From positions 36,877-100,876 of the forward strand of contig NZ_CAJVAP010000011.1 in the NCBI RefSeq assembly GCF_910593785.1: a stretch of 64,000 bases of DNA, in the 5' to 3' direction. The position numbers and the translations under genes were made by a program. The notes beneath the pieces were generated by a model, which saw nothing but the letters and a program-made list of their open reading frames with translations, had not been told where the DNA came from and made no database searches. Source of the DNA: Leucobacter soli. Its GTDB lineage: Bacteria > Actinomycetota > Actinomycetes > Actinomycetales > Microbacteriaceae. Every line of letters begins with the position of its first letter. The stretch's first letter is position 1. Below, one piece after another: positions 1-8,265 of the stretch.

Positions 1-343
1 CATCGAGCGCTGCGGAGCGCAACTGCGCCTTCACGCGGACCGCGCCGCGGGCCGCGAGCAGATCGATGCCCCAGGAAGCGCCCGAGCGAACGATCACGGC
101 GAGCGCCGCACCGGCGAGCAGTCCGGGCAGCGCACCGGGATCAGGCGCCCACTCGGCCACGCGCCCGGCACGCCCGGTCTCGTTCCCGAGCACCGGGATC
201 ACGAGTGCGGCGATGGCCTGCGCCGCGCACCAGCACCAGGCGATGACCGCGAGGCTGCGGACCAGGCCGAGGAGCCCCCCGAATCCGAGAACGCTGCGCG
301 CGCTGCGGGCGTAACGCAGCAGTCTCGGATCGAGGGGCTTCAT
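1..343 (-). CDS. cydD: CydD, thiol reductant ABC exporter subunit (N-terminal part)
   Basis: Reading leftward from an ATG at 343, the frame stays open to the window edge and gives 114 residues beginning MKPLDPRLLRYARSAR, a typical start for actinobacterial CydD. Two hydrophobic stretches follow (about residues 25-50 and 68-90), as expected for the membrane part of a type IV ABC exporter. CydDC exports cysteine and glutathione-like thiols and is needed for heme insertion into cytochrome bd. It lies about 120 bp behind cydB on the same strand, so cydA-cydB-cydD is the expected order. The nucleotide-binding domain and CydC are outside the window. The call rests on the N-terminal sequence plus context. 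Confidence 0.85.
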   Translation of the reverse strand, partial: MKPLDPRLLRYARSARSVLGFGGLLGLVRSLAVIAWCWCAAQAIAALVIPVLGNETGRAGRVAEWAPDPGALPGLLAGAALAVIVRSGASWGIDLLAARGAVRVKAQLRSAALD

Positions 344-377
344 CAGATCTATCCTAGGGACCTTCGGTTCAGGCATC

Positions 378-413
378 GCGGATGCGGGCCCGCGCGTGCG
401 GAGCCGCATCCGC
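378..413. terminator. Hairpin between cydB and cydD
   Basis: GCGGATGCGG (378-387) and its exact complement CCGCATCCGC (404-413) form a 10-bp stem with a 16-base loop in the cydB-cydD gap. There is no U-tract. It may be an attenuator or mRNA-processing stem that lowers cydD expression relative to cydAB. Confidence 0.45.
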
Positions 414-461
414 GGGCCAGGTCGCCGGGCCGTGTCCGCGCGCAGTCGCCCGGGCCCGCGC

Positions 462-1487
462 CTACGCGGTCGCCGGAATGTGCTCCCGGGTGACCCGCCG
501 GCGGAAGATCCAGTAGGTCCAGGCCTGGTAGGCGATCACGAGCGGCAGGCTGAAGACCGCCAGCCAGGTCATGAGCCCGAGCGTCTTCTCCGAGCTCGCC
601 GCGCCCTGGACGCTCATGGAGTACGCGGGGTCGATGCTCGACACCATCAGGTTCGGGAACAGCGCCATGAAGATCGTGAGCAGCGCGCAGGCGATGCTCA
701 GCGCGTTCGCGGTGAAGGACCACCCCTCCCGGCCGGCGATGTTGAGCAGGATCCCGGCGATGAAGGTCGCGGCGGCGAGCGCCGCGAAGAGGACCACCGC
801 CCAGGAGTTCGCGTCGCCCAGGTGCTGTTGGACGGTCCACCCGAGGAAGATCGCCGCCGCGACGGCCGCGACGATCCCGACCCGCGTGGCGAGGGCTCGG
901 GCACGGCCGCGGATGTCGCCGTCGGTCTTGAGCGCGATGAACACCAGCCCGTGCGTGAAGCAGAGCAGGGTCAGTGCGATGCCGCCGAGCAGCCCGTACG
1001 GGTTCAGCAGCGTGAGCAGTGTCCCCTCGTAGAGCCAGCCGCCCGTCTCCTGCGGGCGGACCGGCAGGCCCTGCGCCAGGTTCGCGAAGGCCGTGCCCCA
1101 TAGGAGCGGGGGCAGCAGCGAACCCCAGAAGATGAACCGGTCGAACCAGCCCGTCCATCGCTCGCCCTTGCCCTGGTGACGGTATTCGAAGGAGACGCCG
1201 CGGAGGATGAGGGCGACGAGGATCAGCAGCAGTGCCAGGTAGAACCCGGAGAACATCGTCGCGTACCACTCGGGGAACGCCGCGAAGAGGCAGGCGCCGG
1301 CGACGATCAGCCAGGTCTCGTTGAGATCCCAGACCGGCCCGATCGTGTTGATGATCACGCGTCGGTCGGTATTGTCCCTCCCGAGGAGCGGCAGGGCCAT
1401 GCCCACGCCGAAGTCGAAGCCGTCGAGGACGAAGTAGCCGACGAGCAGGACACCGACGATGAAGAACCAGAGGATCGAGAGTTCCAT
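462..1487 (-). CDS. cydB: Cytochrome bd ubiquinol oxidase subunit II
   Basis: 341 residues beginning MELSILWFFIVGVLLVGYFV, with the family signature LDGFDFGVGM at about residues 22-31 and roughly nine hydrophobic segments. CydB is the structural partner of CydA in the high-affinity quinol:O2 oxidoreductase of the plasma membrane, which works at low oxygen without pumping protons. Length is normal for the shorter actinobacterial CydB. It starts 12 bp after the cydA stop, so the two are cotranscribed. The C-terminus ends in a basic cytoplasmic tail. Confidence 0.97.
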   Translation of the reverse strand: MELSILWFFIVGVLLVGYFVLDGFDFGVGMALPLLGRDNTDRRVIINTIGPVWDLNETWLIVAGACLFAAFPEWYATMFSGFYLALLLILVALILRGVSFEYRHQGKGERWTGWFDRFIFWGSLLPPLLWGTAFANLAQGLPVRPQETGGWLYEGTLLTLLNPYGLLGGIALTLLCFTHGLVFIALKTDGDIRGRARALATRVGIVAAVAAAIFLGWTVQQHLGDANSWAVVLFAALAAATFIAGILLNIAGREGWSFTANALSIACALLTIFMALFPNLMVSSIDPAYSMSVQGAASSEKTLGLMTWLAVFSLPLVIAYQAWTYWIFRRRVTREHIPATA

Positions 1488-1499
1488 GTGCGCGGCCTC

Positions 1500-2945
1500 C
1501 TAGTACACCGTGGCGAATCGGGCATGGTCGACATCGGCGCCGTCCGCGGGCTGTTCGATATCGGGCGGCCCGGCCTTCGCCGCCTTCACGATCAGCTTGA
1601 ACTCGACGACGGCGAGCCCCCCGTATACGAGGGTGAAGACGATCAACGAGACCAACACCGCCCAGGCGGGCACCCCCGGCGAGACGCCGCTCTCGGTCGT
1701 CATCACCCCGAACACGATCCAGGGCTGGCGGCCCATCTCGGTGAAGATCCAGCCGACGAGCGAGCCCAGCATCGGCAGGGGCGCCGTCCAGACGGCGAGC
1801 TTCCAGGCCCAGGCGGGGACGTCGCGCCGCGCCCGCGTGATCCACAGCCCGACCACCGAGACGAGTGCGGAGAGCAGGCCGAGGCCGATCATCCAGCGGA
1901 AGGCCCAGTAGGTCACCCACACGATCGGCACGAAGGATCCGTCGCTCGGGCAGGTGAGTGCGGTTCCGGCGTCGCCGCAGTACAGCTCGGTGTACTCGGC
2001 CTGCAGGTCGCGGATGCCCTCGACGGAGCCGTCGAAGCTGCCGTTCGCGAGGAACGAGAGGAGGTAGGGGACGCGGATCGAGAAGATCTCGTGCATCCCG
2101 TCCGGCGTGCCCAGGCTGAACAGCGAGAAGGAGGCGTCGGCGCCGGACGCGTTGTTGTAGAGCGCCTCCGCCGTGGCCATCTTCATCGGCTGGGTCTCGG
2201 TCATAACCATGCCGAGCGAGTGGCCGGAGAATCCGACCCCGAGGAAGGCCACGATGTTGGCCCACAGCCCGAATCGCAGGCTGGTGCGCATCTCGTCGAC
2301 GTACTGGCGCCGGGAGAGGTGCCAGGCCGCGACGGCGATCATGACGGTGGCTCCGAACATGACGGAGGCGAAGATCGTGTGAGGGAACTGCCAGATGGCG
2401 ACCGGGTTGGCGAGCACCGCGCCGATGTCGGCGAGTTCGGCGCGCTGCGTCTCGGGGTTCAGCTCGTAGCCGACCGGGTTCTGCATGAACGCGTTCGCCG
2501 CGAGGATGAAATAGGCGGAGAGCATCGTCGCCAGCGAGGTGACCCAGATGGTGGCGAGGTGGACGCCCTTGGGGAGCTTGTCCCAGCCGAAGATCCAGAG
2601 CCCGATGAAGGTCGCCTCGAGGAAGAAGGCCAGCAGCCCCTCCATCGCGAGCGGAGCGCCGAAGATATCGCCGACGAAGCGCGAGTAGTTCGACCAGTTC
2701 ATGCCGAACTGGAACTCCTGCACGATGCCGGTGACGACGCCCATCGCGAAGTTGATGAGGAAGATCTTGCCGTAGAGCTTGGTCAGTCTGAGGTACTTCG
2801 TCTCTCCGGTGCGCACCCAGGCGGTCTGCAGGAGCGCGACGAGCAGGCTGAGGCCGACCGTGAGCGGGACGAAGAGGAAGTGGTAGAGCGTCGTGAGCCC
2901 GAACTGCCAGCGGGCCAGCGTCAACGCGTCCAAGAATTCGTTCAC
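1500..2945 (-). CDS. cydA: Cytochrome bd ubiquinol oxidase subunit I
   Basis: The catalytic subunit of the bd oxidase, carrying hemes b558, b595 and d. I chose the GTG at 2945 (VNEFLDALTLARWQFGLTT) because GGAG lies five bases upstream and CydA proteins normally begin at this point; an in-frame GTG at 2975 would add ten unconserved residues. The 481 residues include H22 (YHFLF, expected heme ligand), FSGHSLGMVMTE near 185 and the diagnostic GRQPW near 390. The length, shorter than the about 520 residues of E. coli CydA, suggests the short Q-loop class. The promoter region carries paired TCGACGTCGA palindromes. Confidence 0.97.
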   Translation of the reverse strand: MNEFLDALTLARWQFGLTTLYHFLFVPLTVGLSLLVALLQTAWVRTGETKYLRLTKLYGKIFLINFAMGVVTGIVQEFQFGMNWSNYSRFVGDIFGAPLAMEGLLAFFLEATFIGLWIFGWDKLPKGVHLATIWVTSLATMLSAYFILAANAFMQNPVGYELNPETQRAELADIGAVLANPVAIWQFPHTIFASVMFGATVMIAVAAWHLSRRQYVDEMRTSLRFGLWANIVAFLGVGFSGHSLGMVMTETQPMKMATAEALYNNASGADASFSLFSLGTPDGMHEIFSIRVPYLLSFLANGSFDGSVEGIRDLQAEYTELYCGDAGTALTCPSDGSFVPIVWVTYWAFRWMIGLGLLSALVSVVGLWITRARRDVPAWAWKLAVWTAPLPMLGSLVGWIFTEMGRQPWIVFGVMTTESGVSPGVPAWAVLVSLIVFTLVYGGLAVVEFKLIVKAAKAGPPDIEQPADGADVDHARFATVY

Positions 2946-3089
2946 GAGTTCTCCAGGACCGAGCGCGCCCCCCACGGGGCGGCACTCCCGTAGTGAGCTC
3001 CGGTCCGGGGTATCGTCCCCGCCGGATCTACCGGCGTTTCGCCGGTCGTCTCCATGATACCGAAGCTGTGAATCTCCTGCGAATTCCCC

Positions 3090-3121
3090 TCGACGTCGAA
3101 ATATATTTCTCTCGACGTCGA
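3090..3121. promoter_or_regulatory. Paired palindromic operator upstream of cydA
   Basis: The perfect palindrome TCGACGTCGA occurs at 3090-3099 and 3112-3121, 22 bp apart (two helical turns), separated by an AT-rich stretch (AATATATTT) unusual in this GC-rich sequence. It lies about 145 bp before the cydA start and about 80 bp before the divergent App1-like gene. The form resembles MarR-family sites; the regulator is not visible here. Confidence 0.55.
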
Positions 3122-3202
3122 ATCATTTCCCTTCGCGCCCCGCGGATCCGGGCTCGCCGCCGATCGTCCGGGCCCGGCACGAGCCCCGTCTAAGCTGGAC
3201 GG

Positions 3203-4264
3203 GTGACGGAACAGCACGAGCCCGACAGCCGCCCCCGTTTCGCGGCGCGGCTGGACGACTGGTTCCACGCTCGCCGCCAGAAGCGCGCGCTGGCCCGCGG
3301 CAAGCTGCCCGGCGTGATCCCGTACATCGGCTACGGCTCGCCGGAGTGGATCCGCGTACTCGGCCGAGTCCTCTATCTGCGCTCCGACTCGGGCGCCACC
3401 GCCGCCGAGCCGCGTGGTCCGCGCCCCCACGTCGAACAGGTCGGGCGCGTGCGCGGCTGGCGCAGCTTCACGAGCCTGCACGTGCCCTACCACCCCGTCC
3501 GCGTGCTCATCGACGGCGAACCGGTGACCGAGATCGTGAGCGACCGCGGCGGAGTCATCGACTCCATCGTCCCCGTCGCCCTCGAGCCCGGATGGCACAC
3601 GGTCACCCTGCAGACCGGCGACACCGGCGGCGTGGATGCGCCGGTGATCGTGGCGGATCCGCGCGCCCGCTTCGGCATCATCAGCGACGTCGACGACACC
3701 ATTCTGAACACCGCGCTCCCCCGCCCCCTCGTCGCGGCCTGGAACAGCTTCGTCGTCGACGAGCACGCCCGCACCTCGACGCCGGGCATGCCGGTGCTCT
3801 ACGACCACCTGGTCGCCGAGCACCCGGGAGCCCCGGTCATCTACGTCTCGACGGGCGCCTGGAACGTGGCTCCGGCGCTCAGCCGCTTCCTCGAACGGAA
3901 CCTCTACCCGATGGGCCCCCTGCTCCTCACCGACTGGGGCCCGACCACGGAGCGCTGGTTCCGCAGCGGCAAGGAGCACAAGCTGCGCGAGCTCAGCCGG
4001 CTCGCGCAGGAGTTCCCCGAGGTGAAGTGGCTGCTGGTCGGCGACGACGGCCAGCACGATGAGCAGCTGTACCACGAGTTCGCGATCCGGCATCCGGGCA
4101 ACGTGGCCGCGGTGGCGATCCGCCAGCTCTCAGTCGGTCAGGCCGTGCTCGCCGGCGGGCGTTCCAAGGCGAGACTCCACCAGGGCGTCAGCGGCGTGCC
4201 CTGGGTGTACGGGCCCGACGGGGCGACCCTGCGCGAGGAGCTCCGATCGATCGGCCTGCTGTGA
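3203..4264 (+). CDS. App1-like phosphatidate phosphatase domain protein (DUF2183 family)
   Basis: 353 residues. The core FGIISDVDDTILNT (DVDDT at residues 162-166) is the DxDxT nucleophile motif of HAD-type phosphatases in the App1/DUF2183 family, whose yeast member dephosphorylates phosphatidate. GDDGQHDEQLY near 280 supplies further acidic metal ligands. About 150 N-terminal residues form the usual beta-rich domain. No signal peptide or membrane segment is seen, so it should be cytoplasmic or peripheral. The GTG start lies six bases after a TAAGCT hexamer (3191-3196), suggesting a leaderless message. The stop overlaps the next start (GTGA). The natural substrate in bacteria is unknown. Confidence 0.85.
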   Translation: MTEQHEPDSRPRFAARLDDWFHARRQKRALARGKLPGVIPYIGYGSPEWIRVLGRVLYLRSDSGATAAEPRGPRPHVEQVGRVRGWRSFTSLHVPYHPVRVLIDGEPVTEIVSDRGGVIDSIVPVALEPGWHTVTLQTGDTGGVDAPVIVADPRARFGIISDVDDTILNTALPRPLVAAWNSFVVDEHARTSTPGMPVLYDHLVAEHPGAPVIYVSTGAWNVAPALSRFLERNLYPMGPLLLTDWGPTTERWFRSGKEHKLRELSRLAQEFPEVKWLLVGDDGQHDEQLYHEFAIRHPGNVAAVAIRQLSVGQAVLAGGRSKARLHQGVSGVPWVYGPDGATLREELRSIGLL

Positions 4265-5328
4265 CCGATGCCCCCACCCGGATCTGGCGGCGCGTCGAAC
4301 GGCGCCTGACGGGACGCTTCACCGTCGCGATGCGACCGCCGATCCTGCAGCTCATGAAGGCGGCGGGGTCCGCGATCCTCACCTGGTTCGCATGCCTCCT
4401 GCTGTTCCCCGGCGAGCTGCCGATCTTCGGCGCGATCGCCGCACTGATCGTGGTGCAGGACAACGTGGATCAGTCCCTCACCCGCGGGATCGAACGGGTG
4501 GTCGGCGTGCTGATCGGGGTCTCCGTGGCCCTCGGGGCCGGCGCACTCTTCGGGCCTCAGGCCTGGCTCTTCATCGCCGCGATCATCGTGGCGATGGCGG
4601 TCGGCTGGCTGCTCCGGATGTCACCGACCTCGACCAATCAGATCGCCATCAGCGCGCTCCTGATGATCGCTCTCGGCGGCCTCCAGCTGGGCTACGGCTT
4701 CGAGCGCCTCATCGAGACCGCGATCGGTGCGGCCATCGGCGTGGTCGTCAACGCCATGGTCGTCGCGCCGGTTCGGGTCCTGCCGGTGCAGACGGCGATC
4801 TCGGATCTGACGCAGAGATCCGCCACGATGCTGCGGCGGGTCGGCGACGCGCTCGCTCAGCCCAGGGACCAGGGCTGGCTCGCCGAGATGCACACCGAGG
4901 CGCGCACGCTGCAGAGCGAACGGTCCCGCGTGCACGCGCTGCTGCGCCAGGCCCGCGAGAGTCTCCGGCTGAACCCGCGCGGCGGCCGCTACCGTCGGGC
5001 GCTCGCCGACGCCGACGAGCTCTTCCAGCGGCTGCAGCCCATCACCATCCAGATCGTCGGCATGTCCCGCGCCGTGCACGACCTGTACTCGCCCGACCTC
5101 GTCGACGACCCGTCGGTGATCGGCATGGTGGAAGAAATCCGTCGCGCCGCGCACGACCTCGAGGGACTCGGCCGCGCGGATGCGCCCGGCGAGCCCGCGC
5201 CGGAGCCGCCGGCCCTCACTGCGCCGTACACGATCCCGCGGCCGGACCCCGACCACTGGGTGCTGATCGGATCGCTCATGGAGGATCTGCGCCGCGTCCG
5301 CGGCCGGATCACCGGCGAGCTCGAGTAG
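4261..5328 (+). CDS. FUSC / aromatic acid exporter-type membrane protein
   Basis: 355 residues starting at a GTG that overlaps the preceding stop by four bases, so it is translationally coupled to the App1-like gene. The first about 170 residues contain four to six hydrophobic segments with the pattern of FUSC/ArAE-family proteins (ALIVVQDNVDQSLTRGIERVVGVLIG near 60-85, where glycine- and arginine-rich loops connect helices). The remainder is a soluble, helical and charged cytoplasmic domain. Members of this superfamily export aromatic carboxylic acids or organic anions. The substrate cannot be told from sequence; coupling to a lipid-phosphatase-like gene hints at an envelope role, which is only inference. 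Confidence 0.75.
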   Translation: MTDAPTRIWRRVERRLTGRFTVAMRPPILQLMKAAGSAILTWFACLLLFPGELPIFGAIAALIVVQDNVDQSLTRGIERVVGVLIGVSVALGAGALFGPQAWLFIAAIIVAMAVGWLLRMSPTSTNQIAISALLMIALGGLQLGYGFERLIETAIGAAIGVVVNAMVVAPVRVLPVQTAISDLTQRSATMLRRVGDALAQPRDQGWLAEMHTEARTLQSERSRVHALLRQARESLRLNPRGGRYRRALADADELFQRLQPITIQIVGMSRAVHDLYSPDLVDDPSVIGMVEEIRRAAHDLEGLGRADAPGEPAPEPPALTAPYTIPRPDPDHWVLIGSLMEDLRRVRGRITGELE

Positions 5329-5393
5329 CGAGCCGCATCGGACCGGCCTGCTCGAATAGCGGGCCGCATCGGCACCGGCCTGCTCGAGCAGCG
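5321..5393 (+). repeat. 31/32-bp tandem repeat, 2.3 copies, across a stop codon
   Basis: Units at 5321-5351 and 5352-5383 differ at a few positions, and a third partial copy runs 5384-5393. Each begins TCGA(G/A)(T/C)AGCG, so the unit includes the last codons and stop of the FUSC-type gene. It looks like a recent local duplication of the gene end. Confidence 0.8.
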
Positions 5394-5395
5394 AA

Positions 5396-5427
5396 GCGGG
5401 CGAGGGAGGCAGTGCCCCCTCGCCCGC
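5396..5427. terminator. Bidirectional terminator between convergent genes
   Basis: GCGGGCGAGGG (5396-5406) pairs exactly with CCCTCGCCCGC (5417-5427), an 11-bp GC stem with a 10-base loop, between the FUSC gene (+) and the FG-GAP gene (-). No U-tract. Confidence 0.75.
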
Positions 5428-5440
5428 CGGCGCTCCCGCG

Positions 5441-8170
5441 CTACTTCTTGATCTTCTGGGTTGCGGAAGCCGACTTGGCGTTGGTGGTCGAGGTGGAGAC
5501 GAGCTTCGCCGTCACCTTCACCGACTTCTTGAGCGCCTGGGGCGCCTTCACCTTCACGACGCCCTTGGCCGAGGCCTTCAGAGTGACGGTCTTCTGCTTC
5601 GATCCGAACTTCACCTGGACCTTGCCGGTCGGGTACCGGCCGTTGTTCAGCTTGCCGATCTTCACGGTGACGGTGGGGCGGGTGGACCGCTTGGCGGTCT
5701 TCGCCACGACCTTCATCGAGGCGGCCGAGGCCTTCGCGACGGTAAGCCGGGATGCCGCAGTGCGTTTCGCGGAATCGGCGTGGCTCTCGTCGCCGAGGAA
5801 CTGCGCGGAGACGCGGTGGCTGCCGACGGCGAGCACCGGGAGGCGGAGCTCGGCGATGCCGTCCGCGCCGACGGCGGCGGTGCCGAGGTCGGTGCTGCCG
5901 GCGGTGAAGAGCACGGTTCCGCTCGTCGCCCCGTCGACGGTGACCGCTGCCGTCGCACGTACGCCGTAGACGGTCTTCAGGGTGTTCAGGCGGATCGTGG
6001 AGAGGTAGACGGGTGACGCGTCGATGGTGACGCGCTTCGCCTTCGAGCTCGCCGCGGTGTGCGCGTCGTCCCCGGAGTACTCCGCGGTGAGCCGGTAGCT
6101 CGTCGCGGCTTCGGGGGTGTACGCGAAGTGCGCGGCGGCGTTGCGGATCTCAGCCGAGCCGAGCGGCTTCCCGTCGGCGAGGAAGACGATCTCGCCGGTC
6201 GCGCCTTCCGGGAGGTTCGCGCTGAACTCGACGGTGTCGCCGGCGATGCCCGCGGTGTCTCCGCTCAGCGTGACGGTGGTGTCGATCTTCTCGATCTCGA
6301 TGTCGTGCTCGATGCTGGAGGCGAGTACGCGCTCCGCACCGTCAGGCGAGAACGACGCCCCGAGGGTATGCTCGCCCGCTGCGGCGGGCGCGTATGCGCA
6401 TGCGGCGGTGCCGTTCTCATCCACGGCGACGGCCTCGCAGCCGTCGATCGGCTGCGCATCCACGACGAACTCCACGGTGCCGCCGGCCACAGGTGTTCCC
6501 CCGGCTGCGAGGCGGCTGACTGTCGCGGTGAGCACGGTCTCGTCGCCGATCGTCGCGGCGGCGGGGGCGTCGAGCTCGGTGCGCGTCTTCAGGTCGCCGA
6601 GCAGGACGACGGCGGCCTGTCCGGCCTGGCTCCGCGCGAAGTCCGCGCCGATCACGAGGTCGTCCACACCGTTGCCGTCGAAGTCGCCGACGCCGCCGAC
6701 GGCGCGGCCGAAGCGATCGCCCGCCGTGCCGCCGTCGATGCGGAAGCCCTGCTCGGCGCTCAGCGAGCCGAGCTCGAGGGTGGCCGTGCGGCTCGGGTCG
6801 CCGTAGACGACGTAGGCCGCGCCGGCTCCCGACATGGCGGTCTCCGTGTCCGGGTTGATCGGGTCGTAGCCGTAGGCGCCGAGCAGCGCGTCGGGCACGT
6901 CGTCGCCGTTCACGTCGCCGATGCCGGCGACCGCGTATCCGGTGCTGTCGCCGCTCGCCGCGCCGTTGATCCAGTACCCTCGCGGGGTGGCCAGATCGTT
7001 GCAGGATCCGGTCGTGGTGTCGACGCCGCTCTCGTCGCAGGTGTAGACCGAGACGTCCGCGAGCGGGTCGGAGTAGACGGTGGCATCGGCGTCGGAGCCG
7101 AACACGATCGCGGCGCCGCCGGAGCGGGGACCGGTCGCGGCGTTGACGACGCCGTCGGCGCCGAGCAGCAGATCCGCCTTGCCGTCGCCGTTCACGTCGC
7201 CGGCTGCGGCGACCGAGACGCCGAGCCGGTCGCGCTGACGGGTGGGCCCGTAGATCGCGAAGCCCTTTCCTGCGAGGCTGCCGGTCTCGATCGTGCCGTT
7301 CTGTCCGCCCCAGACGACGTAGCCGGCGCCGGGAGCCGCCACGCTCGATCCCCAAGGCGTCGAGACGTAGGCGCCGAAGAGCAGGTCGTCGATCTCGTCG
7401 CCGTTCACGTCGCCGACCGTGGAGACGACGCTGAGCGCCTCTCCGGTCTTCCCGGCCACGGTGATCGCGACGCGGTCGGGATCCTGGGTCAGGTCGATGT
7501 TGTCGATGTCCCTCTTGCCGGGGATGACGTAGACCTTGTTTCCGCTCGAGCTTCCAACTGCGAAGTCGTCGAGGCCGTCGCCCGTCACATCGCCGATGTC
7601 CTTCACCGAGTAGCCGAAGCGCGTGTCCCCGGTGGGACCCTTGACGGTGAAGCCGCGCTCGCCCAGTGCGTCGAGGGTCACGGGTTCGAAGTTCTTCGCG
7701 CCGAACACCACGTATGCGCTCGTGGCGATGTAGTCGCCGATGATGATGTCGTCGTAGCCGTCGCCGTTCACGTCACCCGCGCAGGATGCAGAGAACCCGA
7801 TCAGCGCGTTCGCCCGGGAGGGGCCGTCGATGCGGACGGCGTTCACGTCCTCGGGGTTCGCGAGCGATCCGCCGGCCGCGGTCTCGCTGCCGAGCACCGC
7901 GTAGGCTGCACCGATGCGGTTGAGGCTGCCCTTCGACCACCACCAGGCGCCGAAGACCGCGTCGTCGTAGCCGTCCCCGTTCACGTCGCAGGACGACGTG
8001 CTGACCGCTGAACTGGTGGCGGCACCCGGGTCGCCCGTGAACGTGAGCACGGTTCCCTGTTCGGTCGGGAGCGCGTCGGCGAGGGCCGGGCTCACGGGGA
8101 GCGCGACGAGGGCGCCGAGCGCGAGTGCCGAGGCGGCGAGGCTCGCGAGTGGTCTGCTGGATGGACTCAC
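5441..8170 (-). CDS. Secreted FG-GAP repeat protein with Ig-like C-terminal domains
   Basis: 909 residues from a GTG at 8170, chosen because AAGGAAC precedes it and a signal peptide follows (hydrophobic LASLAASALALGALVAL, then Ala-x-Ala near 31). Residues about 45-460 hold seven FG-GAP/integrin-alpha-like repeats with calcium-loop motifs such as DVNGDGYDD, DVTGDGLDD, DVNGDGKAD and DFDGNGVDD, predicting a beta-propeller. About 460-830 are three Ig-like modules of the bacterial big-domain type. The last about 80 residues are Lys/Ala/Thr-rich and end KIKK, with no LPXTG motif, so the protein is probably released or held by charge. It lies 95 bp behind the 660-aa secreted protein and probably shares its iron-regulated promoter. 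Ligand unknown. Confidence 0.85.
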   Translation of the reverse strand: MSPSSRPLASLAASALALGALVALPVSPALADALPTEQGTVLTFTGDPGAATSSAVSTSSCDVNGDGYDDAVFGAWWWSKGSLNRIGAAYAVLGSETAAGGSLANPEDVNAVRIDGPSRANALIGFSASCAGDVNGDGYDDIIIGDYIATSAYVVFGAKNFEPVTLDALGERGFTVKGPTGDTRFGYSVKDIGDVTGDGLDDFAVGSSSGNKVYVIPGKRDIDNIDLTQDPDRVAITVAGKTGEALSVVSTVGDVNGDEIDDLLFGAYVSTPWGSSVAAPGAGYVVWGGQNGTIETGSLAGKGFAIYGPTRQRDRLGVSVAAAGDVNGDGKADLLLGADGVVNAATGPRSGGAAIVFGSDADATVYSDPLADVSVYTCDESGVDTTTGSCNDLATPRGYWINGAASGDSTGYAVAGIGDVNGDDVPDALLGAYGYDPINPDTETAMSGAGAAYVVYGDPSRTATLELGSLSAEQGFRIDGGTAGDRFGRAVGGVGDFDGNGVDDLVIGADFARSQAGQAAVVLLGDLKTRTELDAPAAATIGDETVLTATVSRLAAGGTPVAGGTVEFVVDAQPIDGCEAVAVDENGTAACAYAPAAAGEHTLGASFSPDGAERVLASSIEHDIEIEKIDTTVTLSGDTAGIAGDTVEFSANLPEGATGEIVFLADGKPLGSAEIRNAAAHFAYTPEAATSYRLTAEYSGDDAHTAASSKAKRVTIDASPVYLSTIRLNTLKTVYGVRATAAVTVDGATSGTVLFTAGSTDLGTAAVGADGIAELRLPVLAVGSHRVSAQFLGDESHADSAKRTAASRLTVAKASAASMKVVAKTAKRSTRPTVTVKIGKLNNGRYPTGKVQVKFGSKQKTVTLKASAKGVVKVKAPQALKKSVKVTAKLVSTSTTNAKSASATQKIKK

Positions 8171-8201
8171 AATGATGTTCCTTACGTGTTCGGTGGTGGT
8201 T

Positions 8202-8238
8202 CCGGGGTCCGGTCCGGGGTTCGGCCCGGGGTTCGGCC
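8202..8238 (+). repeat. 12-bp period GC-rich repeat between two secreted-protein genes
   Basis: CCGGGGT-based units recur every 12 bp about three times (two near-identical CCGGGGTTCGGC units plus a diverged first one) in the 95-bp gap. It could fold as an mRNA stem or reflect slippage. Confidence 0.6.
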
Positions 8239-8265
8239 CGATCCGGGCCCGGCTCGGTGCTCGGT

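Noticed and set aside
1176..2993. A 605-codon frame on the plus strand opposite cydA/cydB
   Set aside because: It mirrors the cyd genes with Asp/Glu/Arg/Val/Gly-rich shadow composition, which is a typical artefact in high-GC DNA.
2942..3055. 37-codon leader frame METTGETPVD... whose stop overlaps the cydA start
   Set aside because: No ribosome site at the expected spacing and no conserved composition; kept only as a remark in the cydA finding.
6059..8011. A 650-codon plus-strand frame opposite the FG-GAP gene
   Set aside because: Its repetitive Val/Asp/Arg-rich content is the antisense image of the FG-GAP repeats; no start signal or family.
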